Below are positions 23,568 through 31,919 of a stretch of DNA of 64,000 nt, piece after piece. A model generated the notes under the pieces. That model was not told the DNA's origin and ran no database searches. It saw only the letters and a program-made list of their open reading frames with translations. The position numbers and the translations under genes are program-made. Source of the stretch: Chryseobacterium sp. IHB B 17019 (GTDB lineage: Bacteria; Bacteroidota; Bacteroidia; Flavobacteriales; Weeksellaceae); contig NZ_CP013293.1 in the NCBI RefSeq assembly GCF_001456155.1, positions 3,472,001 to 3,536,000 on the forward strand, given 5' to 3'. How positions within the stretch are numbered: the first letter of the stretch is position 1; each line of letters begins with the position of its first letter.

Positions 23568-24095
23568 TTACTTTTTAACAATAGAATACATCACAATATC
23601 GTAATATTCTTCACCTTTTTTGATGTGTTGCTTTAAAACAGATTCCTTTTGCATGCCTATTTTTTCCATGATTTTTCCGGACGCAGGATTGTGAGGAAAG
23701 TGTGTCGCAAAAATTTTGTTGAAATATAATTCTTTAAACCCAAAATCAAGAATCACTCTTGCCGCTTCCGTTACGAAACCATTGTTCCAGAAGGGTTTTG
23801 CAATCCAATAGCCCAATTCGGCTTTCCCGTCTTCCCGGTCATGAAGCCCGATGGCTCCGATGATTTTCTCCTCTTTATCACGAATGGCAAATGTAAATCC
23901 TTTCCTGGTTTCAAAGCCTTCTTTTGACATTTTTAACCAAATTTCAGCATCTTCTCTTTGATAAGGATAAGGAATATTGGAAGTAAGATCAGAAAAAATT
24001 TTATCCTGCAAATAATCAACAATAAAAGGAAGATCCTCTTCTTTCAATTGAGAGAGAATGAGTCTTTCTGTTTCTATTCTTGGAAATTCTTTCAT
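23568..24095 (-). CDS. GNAT acetyltransferase, RimJ/RimL type
   Basis: This protein of 175 residues transfers acetyl from acetyl-CoA, in this subfamily usually to N-terminal amines or small molecules. Typical marks are IETERLILSQL at the start, IGAIGLHDRED and AELGYWIAKPFWNNGFVTEA, and IFATHFPHNPASGKIMEKIG near the end. The substrate is unknown. The gene converges exactly on tadA and has a 31-bp inverted repeat in its upstream region. Confidence 0.88.
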   Translation of the reverse strand: MKEFPRIETERLILSQLKEEDLPFIVDYLQDKIFSDLTSNIPYPYQREDAEIWLKMSKEGFETRKGFTFAIRDKEEKIIGAIGLHDREDGKAELGYWIAKPFWNNGFVTEAARVILDFGFKELYFNKIFATHFPHNPASGKIMEKIGMQKESVLKQHIKKGEEYYDIVMYSIVKK

Positions 24096-24114
24096 TTTTT
24101 AAACTTATTTTTTA

Positions 24115-24285
24115 ACCACAAAAGTTACAAAAGATTTTTTAACACGTTAGAACGCATTAGTTTTAAAGCTAAAAAAGTTCACATAAGAGAAAATCAAAGA
24201 TTTTCAAAAATCATGTGATCTTCTTGCAGTTTAGTAATCAACTTAAAATAACTTGTGTTAAAAAATCTTTTGTAACTTTTGTGGT
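24115..24285. repeat. Intergenic element with perfect 31-bp terminal inverted repeats
   Basis: Arms 24115-24145 and 24255-24285 are perfect reverse complements (each begins ACCACAAAAGTTACAAAAGA on its own strand). The 109-nt interior shows no gene. It fills nearly all the space between the GNAT gene start and the coaX stop. It resembles a miniature mobile or dispersed repeat. I did not find a clear flanking target duplication. Confidence 0.8.
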
Positions 24286-24291
24286 AAAATC

Positions 24292-25050
24292 CTAAATATC
24301 TTTTCCTAAAAAGTAAAGTCCTTTCAACGTATGAAGCCTGTCCATTATGTGGATTTTATCCGTTAAGGGTTTGTAGACATGGGAAACTCCGCCTGTTGCT
24401 ACAACAAAGCAATCATCATTTACTTCATCATTGATACGGTCGATAAAACCTTCCACCATTCCTAAGAACCCATATACCATACCGCTTTGCATACAGGTTA
24501 CGGTGTCTAGTCCTAAAACTGTTTTTGGTTTTTTCAATTCGATTTCCGGAAGTTGGGCGGTTTGGCTGATCAGGGAATTTAAGGCTGTTACAATTCCGGG
24601 AGCAATGATTACGCCAAGCGTTTCACCGTCTTCCGCAACACAGCTTGCCGTAAGAGCCGTCCCGAAATCAAGGACAATTTTCTTTCTGTCCGGATACATA
24701 TTGTGAGCAGCAACGAGATTGGCATAAATATCCGTTCCCATCTGCTTAGATTTTGCGACCACTCCTGAAGGGGTATTCCTGTCGACAATCACCGGAGTAA
24801 TATCATGGATTTTCTTAATCGCCGAATTCATCACCTTGGTAAGCTGAGGAACAACGGAACCGATAATTACTTTGCTGATTGCTTTAGGCTCCACTTTATA
24901 CGTCTGATACAGCATCAGCATCTGAACATACAATTCATCCGCCGTCCTGTAAGGCTTAGTATTGATAACCCACGAAATATCACAATTGTCATCATCAAAA
25001 AGCCCAAACCTGATATTGCTGTTTCCTATGTTTATTACGATTGAATTCAT
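24292..25050 (-). CDS. coaX: Type III pantothenate kinase
   Basis: CoaX (252 residues) phosphorylates pantothenate in the first step of coenzyme A synthesis. Motifs of the ASKHA fold are clear: NIGNSNIRFGLFDD at the start, GTDIYANLVAA with the pantothenate Asp, DFGTALTASCV for phosphate binding and VVATGGVSH near the C-terminus. The start codon directly follows the stop of the XRE regulator gene (TAAATG), so the two form an operon. Confidence 0.95.
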   Translation of the reverse strand: MNSIVINIGNSNIRFGLFDDDNCDISWVINTKPYRTADELYVQMLMLYQTYKVEPKAISKVIIGSVVPQLTKVMNSAIKKIHDITPVIVDRNTPSGVVAKSKQMGTDIYANLVAAHNMYPDRKKIVLDFGTALTASCVAEDGETLGVIIAPGIVTALNSLISQTAQLPEIELKKPKTVLGLDTVTCMQSGMVYGFLGMVEGFIDRINDEVNDDCFVVATGGVSHVYKPLTDKIHIMDRLHTLKGLYFLGKDI

Positions 25051-25416
25051 TTACTTGTTTTTCAGTTCTTCGATTTCTGCTTTCAGTTCTTCGATTTGTT
25101 GTTCGTAATTAGCAATCAGCTTTTTTGAAACTTCAGAATATTCGTTAAAGATATTGTCATTAAATCCTTGAAATCCGTGTGCATTATCCTTATTCTCTTG
25201 ATTAAAATTTTTTTGAGATTCTGTATCCAAAAGATCATTAAGCGGAGTTTCCAATATTTTGGAAATATCAACCAATCGTTCTACGGTCAGCTTTGTTTCT
25301 CCTGTTTCTATTTTGCGGTATGCCGAAGTACTCAGATCAAGATCCTGAGCCATATTCTCATAAGAGAAACCTTTTTTACTGCGGATTTCCGCTATCTTTT
25401 TGATAATCTTTTCCAT
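25051..25416 (-). CDS. XRE-family helix-turn-helix regulator
   Basis: Residues about 5-62 form a classic XRE helix-turn-helix (SKKGFSYENMAQDLDLSTSA, YRKIETGETKLTVERL), and the C-terminal 40 residues are a charged coiled coil (ANYEQQIEELKAEIEELKN) for dimerisation. It is followed without gap by coaX. The region between it and the divergent lipoprotein gene holds two similar repeat sites, so autoregulation and control of the lipoprotein are likely. The physiological signal is unknown. Confidence 0.85.
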   Translation of the reverse strand: MEKIIKKIAEIRSKKGFSYENMAQDLDLSTSAYRKIETGETKLTVERLVDISKILETPLNDLLDTESQKNFNQENKDNAHGFQGFNDNIFNEYSEVSKKLIANYEQQIEELKAEIEELKNK

Positions 25417-25427
25417 AATAGTAAAAA

Positions 25428-25463
25428 TACTTTTCGTAAAAGTAATAATTTTTCCGCGAAAGT
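25428..25463. promoter_or_regulatory. Candidate XRE operator pair
   Basis: TACTTTT-CGT-AAAAGTA (25428-25444) is an inverted repeat with 7-bp arms, followed by a diverged second copy (TTTTTCCGCGAAAGTG, about 25449-25464). Both lie between the divergent XRE gene and the lipoprotein gene. Confidence 0.5.
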
Positions 25464-25517
25464 GTGTTGCGTATTAAAAAAATTATTTTAGTATTGCAAA
25501 AAATAATTCAACACGAA

Positions 25518-27071
25518 ATGAAAAACAAATTTATTTCATGGCTGTCGCTTATGGCAGTCTTTATTTTTTTGCTGCAATCCTGCAGAAATGATCAATTCCC
25601 CGAACAGGAAACACACAACAACGGCAGTGCATTCCGTTTAACTTCAAAAACTATTTCTTTAAGTGAAAGTAAACATTTTGCTAAACTTTCCACTGAATTG
25701 CAAAAAGCAGAGCAAACATTTAAAACTTTCAAAGCAAATGTTTCAGGTAAGGTTGTTGATTACGGAAACGGTGTTTCAATAGATACTGAACAAGTGATCT
25801 ATATAGAAAACGGATCCAACTATCACACTTACACCTTTAAAATTAACAGAGAAAATGCTCCCGCGGATGCTCCTGTAGAAAACTTATTATTAACCCCTCT
25901 TCCGGATGGAACGTACAGGGAGTTTTTGGTAACCTATAATTTTACGGAGCAAGAAAAACAGATCATCCTTTCAGGTGGAGATGTCAGCCGAAAAGGAAAA
26001 GTAGAAGTGACAGAACTTGAAAAAGGAACATTTGGAAATCCTATGGGAAAACAAACATGCGGCTATCAGGATGTAGATGTTTATTTCGCCTGCTACACAG
26101 GAGATCATCATGCAGGAAATGAAAGCACCTGGGGAAGCTGTAACTGGGAGAGTGCAGAAGGGGGTGGAGGCTATCCTGCAAAGCATTATACAATGGTTGC
26201 TATGGTATGTACAGGAGATCCTGACCCTATTGATGATTCTTTCTATCCTATCGGTGGAGGAGGAAGCTCGGGAGGTGGTGGAATCTTTCCAAATCCAGAC
26301 CCACAGCCGGAAGAACCGCCCTGTGTAGTGGTACCCTCTACCTCACTAGATCCAACATTAACAGATGAGAATGGATGTGCTATCGGTACTCCTACTTTGC
26401 CGAATCTGGGCGGGAATCCGAAGTATACTCCTTGCAATAAAATAAAGACTATAATAAGCAAACCACAAATAAAAAGTTCTCTTATTACTTTAAAAGAACA
26501 TTCCGGGACAAGTTCAAAAGACGAAGGAGGCTTTCAGGAATTAAAAAGTGGAACTTTTCTACCAGGAAGTGTCATTGTCAACAATCAAATAGAATTTGGA
26601 ATAGGACCCAACTCTTTGGGAACTGTGCATACGCATCAACTACCAACCATTGCTATGTTTGCACCGAAAGATATTATGACATTTTTACATATTGTGAGAG
26701 AACAGGATGCTAGTACTCTTGGGAATGCATACAGTGGTATGGTATCTTCTACCGGAACTTATTTTATTAATTTTACAGGAACGGCATCTGATTTGCCTCT
26801 TGCTATGACGGATGCTCAAGAAGAAGCCTATGTAAAAAATTTAGTTAAAGAATATAAAAAGCATCACATACAAATTTTGGAATCTGAATATAAAGGTTTT
26901 GGTCAAAAAGCCTCAAATTTAGGTCTTGAAAAATTATTTTTTAATATGCTTGAAAAAATGGGGTTAAAAGATAAAATACAATTAATAAAAGTAAATGAAG
27001 AAAACGGAAGTACTACAACTTCAACAATAGAACAAAACTCAAACGGAATTCCAGAAACAAAATCTTGTTAA
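25518..27071 (+). CDS. Lipoprotein with C-terminal JAMM-like (Prok-JAB) candidate domain
   Basis: The 517-residue product has a lipoprotein signal (FIFLLQSC). A middle region is rich in Gly and Pro (GGGGSSGGGG, NPDPQPEEP). The C-terminal 190 residues include EFGIGP, then GTVHTHQLPTIAMFAPKD, which resembles the E...HxH...D metal site of JAMM/MPN peptidases, although spacing and the Ser position differ. Such domains occur as tips of exported effectors. I chose the ATG at 25518 over an upstream TTG. It is followed 1 bp later by a DUF6705-like lipoprotein. The peptidase call is tentative. Confidence 0.6.
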   Translation: MKNKFISWLSLMAVFIFLLQSCRNDQFPEQETHNNGSAFRLTSKTISLSESKHFAKLSTELQKAEQTFKTFKANVSGKVVDYGNGVSIDTEQVIYIENGSNYHTYTFKINRENAPADAPVENLLLTPLPDGTYREFLVTYNFTEQEKQIILSGGDVSRKGKVEVTELEKGTFGNPMGKQTCGYQDVDVYFACYTGDHHAGNESTWGSCNWESAEGGGGYPAKHYTMVAMVCTGDPDPIDDSFYPIGGGGSSGGGGIFPNPDPQPEEPPCVVVPSTSLDPTLTDENGCAIGTPTLPNLGGNPKYTPCNKIKTIISKPQIKSSLITLKEHSGTSSKDEGGFQELKSGTFLPGSVIVNNQIEFGIGPNSLGTVHTHQLPTIAMFAPKDIMTFLHIVREQDASTLGNAYSGMVSSTGTYFINFTGTASDLPLAMTDAQEEAYVKNLVKEYKKHHIQILESEYKGFGQKASNLGLEKLFFNMLEKMGLKDKIQLIKVNEENGSTTTSTIEQNSNGIPETKSC

Positions 27072-27072
27072 A

Positions 27073-27633
27073 ATGAAAAATATAATTTTAATTCTATTTG
27101 CAATAACTACATCTTCATGTAATGCTCAAAATTTACCATTAAGCACGAAATATAGTCAAATTCCCAATAATGCACATATAAAAGATTTAAATAATGACTT
27201 AAACAAATATGTGGGAAGTTGGAATGCTTCTGTAGGAGATAAACAAATACATCTTTATATTACAAAACAAGAAGATCGGCCTATTAATTTAATAAGTAAA
27301 AGTTACTATAGTGATGTCTTGGTAATTAAATATGAAATTTTAGTTAATAATCAAATAGTAGAGAGTACAAAGAATTATACTCTTGAAAATGCTAATATCA
27401 CTAGTATGGATTTAGATATTGATGGTTCTATAATTTTTGATTATGAAGGAGGAAAATGTGGTGTTGGTTGGGGAATGATTGATGTAACATACATCGATTC
27501 AACACACTTGAAATGGAATTACATACCAGAATCAACAGTTATTACTAATATAAATTGTCCAGATTATCCTGCCGGAGGTATAAAAATAAATTTACCGGAT
27601 GAACCTAAAGATATAATTTTTACAAAACAATAA
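27073..27633 (+). CDS. DUF6705-like lipoprotein
   Basis: The 186-residue protein has a lipoprotein signal (ITTSSCNAQ) and the pattern NDLNKYVGSWNASVGDKQIHLYITK, typical of DUF6705 lipoproteins that occur in many copies in Chryseobacterium, often next to exported toxins and Rhs-like genes. Its function is unknown; a protective role against the neighbouring secreted protein is possible. It starts 1 bp after the upstream stop, so the pair is cotranscribed. Confidence 0.65.
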   Translation: MKNIILILFAITTSSCNAQNLPLSTKYSQIPNNAHIKDLNNDLNKYVGSWNASVGDKQIHLYITKQEDRPINLISKSYYSDVLVIKYEILVNNQIVESTKNYTLENANITSMDLDIDGSIIFDYEGGKCGVGWGMIDVTYIDSTHLKWNYIPESTVITNINCPDYPAGGIKINLPDEPKDIIFTKQ

Positions 27634-27661
27634 TTCAAGCCTCTGAAAAGAGGCTTTTCAA

Positions 27662-27975
27662 ATGATGAACATGAAACAAATATTATTCTTTTTAGTTTTT
27701 TCACCTGCTCTTTTTAATTCTCAGGTTATCAAAGACTCAATTTTAGGGAAACCTAAATATGTGAAAGAATCAGTTATTTAGCAGAGAGTTTTGCATTTAA
27801 AAAAGCCGATGAATTATGGAAGGGTATGCAGACTAAACTGGAAAACTATATTAATTTACCACAAAATGGAGGGTTGGCTAATAAGTTAGAACCTAAAACA
27901 TATAGACCTGCTTACTCAAAGATTAAAAACTATTTGAAAAATAAGGCCCCCTTATCAAGTTTAGGCTGTAATTAA
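27662..27975 (+). pseudogene. Fossil of an exported, possibly Rhs-like, protein
   Basis: Two remnants abut. The first (27662-27781) encodes a signal peptide and NSQVIKDSILGKPKYVKESV before a stop, which resembles the N-terminus of large exported repeat proteins in this genus. The second (about 27784-27975), in a shifted frame, encodes an ordinary C-terminus (ESFAFKKADELWKGMQTKLE ... SSLGCN). The likely cause is a large internal deletion that joined both ends of a gene. Confidence 0.5.
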
Positions 27976-27985
27976 TTCTTAATCT

Positions 27986-28405
27986 ATGAAATTTGCGGAT
28001 AATATACATAAATTATTATTAACAACTATTGTTTTTGTTTTTATAAAAAATATTCTTCAAATATTTTTTGGTTTAATCACTAGTTCTCCTAATAAACAAT
28101 ATGATAGTTTAATTCTAATTAATCCTTCAAATTTTACTGGTTCAACCTTAAAATTTTATTTAATCTATTTTTTTCTATACGAAATATTAATTATTGGTAT
28201 AAGTGCTTATTTTCTTATATATATCTGTTTATTTTTTATAATTAAACGGTTCGGTAATAAAATATCACTACAAATTCTATATTTATTATTCCTATATAAT
28301 ATTTCGATTCTTTTTTTTAATGTAGAAATAAACTTCTTTTGTATAGTAATAGTATTAGCTTTAGGATTAATGAATTGGTATGTTTTTAAAAAAATCATTA
28401 ATTAA
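27986..28405 (+). CDS. Four-helix membrane protein
   Basis: The 139-residue product is dominated by four hydrophobic segments (about residues 9-30, 55-78, 80-100 and 104-135) and should sit in the inner membrane. I recognise no family. It follows the fossil gene by 10 bp and overlaps nothing real. Small polytopic proteins next to toxin loci are often immunity proteins, so this may be a leftover one; that is inference. GC content is very low, as in the rest of this cluster. Confidence 0.5.
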   Translation: MKFADNIHKLLLTTIVFVFIKNILQIFFGLITSSPNKQYDSLILINPSNFTGSTLKFYLIYFFLYEILIIGISAYFLIYICLFFIIKRFGNKISLQILYLLFLYNISILFFNVEINFFCIVIVLALGLMNWYVFKKIIN

Positions 28406-28415
28406 CTATAATCTT

Positions 28416-29156
28416 ATGATAAAAAAAATATCATTCATCTTTTTATTAAGTCTATATAGTTTAATAAACTCACAAGTATTCAAAGAACCATATTATTTTA
28501 TTGGCCCTGATGAAATGCATGTTTATAAACAGTCTCATGACACGTTATATGCATCAACAACATTTTCTTTGGAGCCATTTAATATAAATAAATATAAAAG
28601 TCATTATAAGATTTGGGATGTTACCGAAAAACCATCAGATTTTATAGTGATAAAATTAGAAACCCTTGACAGTATTCCATTAACAACTAAACCTTATCCG
28701 GAAGACAGATTTAAAATTTCTATATACAAAAATAAGAATGGAAAAGAGCTTATAATGGTAAGAGATATTAATCATCTAACCAAACAAGCAATGATAAACT
28801 ATAACACAGATACAATTCAATTAAAGAATAACATAGGAATGAATCTATATAGCTTATCTTATATGAAAGAATTAATAAAGCTAAAAAAGGTTATCACTAA
28901 AAAAGATACCGATAAAATTGATAATGAGCTTAATGATCCTAAATATATAGCATTTATTGAAAATTATAAATTAGAGAATAAATTACCTGATCCTTATGCT
29001 TCTATTTTAACAGCAAGTTTAATCAATACTGCCTGTTTAAATCTTGGATACAGTCCTATCGGAGCTAGTTTTTCCATGAATATTATCAATTCCAACAAAA
29101 AGCTGAAAGAAAAAGAAAAGATAATTGATGAATTTTATAAACGTATAAATCCATAA
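28416..29156 (+). CDS. Exported hypothetical protein
   Basis: The 246-residue protein starts with a signal peptide (KKISFIFLLSLYSLINS, cleavage likely after NSQ). The rest is soluble and unrecognised, with YYFIGPDEMHVYKQSHDT near the start and a C-terminus with an apolar stretch (SILTASLINTACLNLGYSPI). I chose the ATG at 28416, because an in-frame ATG at 28380 overlaps the preceding gene and would put charged residues ahead of the signal. It closes the second accessory cluster, with a strong terminator after it. Confidence 0.55.
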   Translation: MIKKISFIFLLSLYSLINSQVFKEPYYFIGPDEMHVYKQSHDTLYASTTFSLEPFNINKYKSHYKIWDVTEKPSDFIVIKLETLDSIPLTTKPYPEDRFKISIYKNKNGKELIMVRDINHLTKQAMINYNTDTIQLKNNIGMNLYSLSYMKELIKLKKVITKKDTDKIDNELNDPKYIAFIENYKLENKLPDPYASILTASLINTACLNLGYSPIGASFSMNIINSNKKLKEKEKIIDEFYKRINP

Positions 29157-29157
29157 A

Positions 29158-29184
29158 AAAACCGCAGAAAAAATCTGCGGTTTT
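29158..29184. terminator. Bidirectional terminator
   Basis: A perfect 11-bp stem (29158-29168 with 29174-29184) is flanked by A and T runs and separates the converging exported protein and M1 peptidase genes. Confidence 0.9.
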
Positions 29185-29199
29185 TATTTATCTTAAAAA

Positions 29200-31035
29200 T
29201 CATTTCACCTCAACAAAATTATCCTCCAAATTCACATCAGCAATTCTCTGGCTGAAATCAATTCCCAATACCGCCAACTGGGCTTTTGTATAAGGAACTA
29301 TCACCGTGTATTCTTTCTGTGTCCACGGCCAGTAAGGAATTGTCTTAAACTCGCCGTACGCATCTTTTTCCTTCCAGGTGTGTGTCATATTCATTGGAAT
29401 CTGGTACGTGATAATTTTCTTATCTGTTGTCATTACACTGAAATCAATAGGCATCGGAATTTGTCCTTTATTCACCAAAGTGATGGTTGTGGATTTTGCA
29501 TCGTATTTTACGTCTTTAATTCCGTAATCGATCGTTTTTGTCGTGTTGATCCAATAATTCTGGAACCATTTCAAATCCATCCCCGAAACTTTTTGGGCAA
29601 TATGCAGGAAATCCCTGTCAGACGGATGCTTCATACTCCATTGATCATAATACTGCTTCAATGTTTCAGCTAAATTCTGCTCTCCCATAATGTAACCCAA
29701 CTGCACCAGATACAACTCCCCTTTCACGTAAGAAGCATAAGAGTAAGAAGTCCCGTTATCATGGTGGTCGCCAAACCAAACGGCCGGTTCTTCGATTCCT
29801 TTTTTAATGAAATTTCTATAACCATCCACTGATTTTGCAAACGGATTCGGGAGATCTTCCGGAAACAATTGCGACATCACAAAAGTCTCGGCATAGCTTG
29901 TAAACCCTTCATCCATCCACGGACGCATCGGCTCATTCGTAGCCAACATCTGCTGATACCAAGAGTGAGCACCTTCGTGAGCCATCAGTCCCATTAACCC
30001 CTGAATATCTTTCGCCTCACCCAAAATCATCGTGCACATTCCGTATTCCATTCCACCATCACCTCCCTGGATGAAAGCGTAAGTGGGGTAAACATATTTC
30101 CCGAAATGAGAATTCATCAACTGGAAATATTTTGTCACATAAGGCTGAGCCTGTTCCCAAACTTTCGTTTTATCATTATTCTGGTATACAAAAAACACTT
30201 TCGGGCCTTGCGGAACATCAAAACTTTTCACAATATAATCTTTGTCGGCACTCCATGCAAAATCTAGTATATTTTTCGCCGTCCATCTCCATATTGTTTT
30301 ATTTTTTTCGGCTTTAATTTTTGCGTTTGGATCATAGCCTTTTACTTCTGCCGGGTTTTCAAGGATTCCTCCGGCTCCGATTACATAATCTTTATTGATT
30401 TTAATGGTAACATCAAAATCTGCGAACGGCGCATGGAATTCCCTTCCTACATAATCAAACGTTGCCCAGCCATCATAATCGTACTCCGCAATTTTCGGAT
30501 ACCATTGCGTCATGGTCATATCAACACCTTCCTTGTTATTTCTACCGCTTCTTCTGATCTGCTGCGGAATCACGGCATCCCAATCCATCGTAAAAGTTGT
30601 GGTTGAATTTGGCTTAATCGGTTCTGCCAGATACACTTTCATGATCGTTTCCTGAATTTCAAACTTCAGATCTTTACCATTTTGTTTGATCCAATGAATA
30701 TTTTGCGTTCCTTCCTGATCTTTAGGAATAGAAGCCAATCTTGAAATTCCGTCTTTCTGCAATCTTGAATCACCATTTTTCCCTTGATTTGCCACTCTTT
30801 GGTCCATCATAGAATTTGGTTTGAAAGCATTCCAGTACAAGTGGAAATAGACAACTTTCAGTTCGTCCGGTGAGTTGTTGGTGTATTCCAATGTCTGATT
30901 TCCAGTGTAAGTAAATTTTTCTGCATTTACATCAATGTTCATCTTATATTTCGCAGCCTGCTGATAATAAGGACCTTGCTGCGCCTGAAATTGTGAAATG
31001 ATAAATGCAAACAGGATTGCAACCGATTTTTTCAT
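29200..31035 (-). CDS. M1 family metallopeptidase, exported
   Basis: This 611-residue zinc aminopeptidase has a signal peptide (KKSVAILFAFIISQFQA). The substrate-binding GGMEYG stands in for GxMEN, and the zinc site HEGAHSW (HExxH) is followed 18 residues later by the third ligand Glu in DEGFTSYAE, at about residues 352-376. It should act in the periplasm or at the surface, trimming peptides. Many Bacteroidota carry several such paralogues. It stands alone in its transcript. Confidence 0.92.
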   Translation of the reverse strand: MKKSVAILFAFIISQFQAQQGPYYQQAAKYKMNIDVNAEKFTYTGNQTLEYTNNSPDELKVVYFHLYWNAFKPNSMMDQRVANQGKNGDSRLQKDGISRLASIPKDQEGTQNIHWIKQNGKDLKFEIQETIMKVYLAEPIKPNSTTTFTMDWDAVIPQQIRRSGRNNKEGVDMTMTQWYPKIAEYDYDGWATFDYVGREFHAPFADFDVTIKINKDYVIGAGGILENPAEVKGYDPNAKIKAEKNKTIWRWTAKNILDFAWSADKDYIVKSFDVPQGPKVFFVYQNNDKTKVWEQAQPYVTKYFQLMNSHFGKYVYPTYAFIQGGDGGMEYGMCTMILGEAKDIQGLMGLMAHEGAHSWYQQMLATNEPMRPWMDEGFTSYAETFVMSQLFPEDLPNPFAKSVDGYRNFIKKGIEEPAVWFGDHHDNGTSYSYASYVKGELYLVQLGYIMGEQNLAETLKQYYDQWSMKHPSDRDFLHIAQKVSGMDLKWFQNYWINTTKTIDYGIKDVKYDAKSTTITLVNKGQIPMPIDFSVMTTDKKIITYQIPMNMTHTWKEKDAYGEFKTIPYWPWTQKEYTVIVPYTKAQLAVLGIDFSQRIADVNLEDNFVEVK

Positions 31036-31245
31036 TTAAAATTTTATTTTTTTAAAGATATGTAATTAAAATAATAACCTCAAATGTGGAGTTATGATGA
31101 GGTTTTTGTTTTGTTCGTTATGGTTTTAGATTGATTTTAAATTTAATTGTTAAATATTTTAAACACGAATATCACAATGTCTACACAATTTTAAGCACGA
31201 ACAGTATTCGTGTTATTCGTGAAAAAATTAGTACTTATTTATGCT

Positions 31246-31710
31246 TTAGTTCAAAAGCTTTTTAATCAAAGTAATCTGCCCAAGATGATAGTAAGCATGT
31301 TCGATCATTCCATCAATATTCCTTAAATAAGTCCCGTACTTTTCATCAACAAATACTTCATTCATTTTAGAATCGGGCATTTGTTCCAATAAGGCTGCAA
31401 ATTTTTCGGAATCCGTCCATAGTTTATTTAATAAAGCTTCCCATTGTTCCTGAGACTCAATTGGTGGAAGATCAAAACTGTATTTATCTTTTATTTCCAA
31501 ATCGCCGCCTTCAAATACATTCACCAATCCTGCGACATAGTAATCAATATGAAAAGTGAGCATAGCGATGGTATTTAAAGAACCGACCTTTGTTGTTGCC
31601 GTTTCCCAGGCTACATCTTTAAGCTGATCTTTAAAATTAGTATTGGCAATCCATAAACCATCAAGCAATACTTCCCGAAATCTTTTGGCTAATTGTGAAG
31701 TTGAACTCAT
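31246..31710 (-). CDS. DinB-like four-helix protein
   Basis: This 154-residue protein fits the DinB/YfiT-like superfamily, putative metal-dependent enzymes with three conserved His: here in MLTFHIDYYVAG, and in IEHAYYHLGQ at the C-terminus. The family includes thiol-dependent transferases, but this member's activity is unknown, and the name does not imply DNA-damage control. It is monocistronic. Confidence 0.78.
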   Translation of the reverse strand: MSSTSQLAKRFREVLLDGLWIANTNFKDQLKDVAWETATTKVGSLNTIAMLTFHIDYYVAGLVNVFEGGDLEIKDKYSFDLPPIESQEQWEALLNKLWTDSEKFAALLEQMPDSKMNEVFVDEKYGTYLRNIDGMIEHAYYHLGQITLIKKLLN

Positions 31711-31785
31711 TGTTTTAATTTTTTTTAAAGATAATTAATTTGATTTACTCGCGGATTTTACAGCTGACGTAGTTTTTCCAATCAC

Positions 31786-31814
31786 CCTTGTCAAGGTTTT
31801 GAACCTTGACAAGG
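31786..31814. repeat. Perfect 13-bp palindrome with 3-nt loop
   Basis: CCTTGTCAAGGTT (31786-31798) pairs with 31802-31814 around TTG. Like the element at 2683, it is a short-loop palindrome in an intergenic gap upstream of a gene (the DinB-like gene), so it is probably a dispersed repeat. Confidence 0.65.
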
Positions 31815-31872
31815 ATAGAAATTAGTGTAATTCGTGAAAAAACTAGTGCCATTTGTGTTTAAAAACAAAAAA

Positions 31873-31896
31873 CCTCAAATGCAAAAACATTCGAGG
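31873..31896 (-). terminator. Terminator of the nucleoside-phosphorylase-like gene
   Basis: On the minus strand a 9-bp stem (31888-31896 with 31873-31881, one mismatch) runs into a T-rich tail, 24 bp after the stop codon. Confidence 0.65.
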
Positions 31897-31919
31897 CTTA
31901 TATTTAATTTAAGAATAAA

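Noticed and set aside
25518..27071. Firm call of a JAMM deubiquitinase-like toxin
   Set aside because: The HxH to D spacing is off by one and the Ser position is Ala, so only a tentative label is justified.
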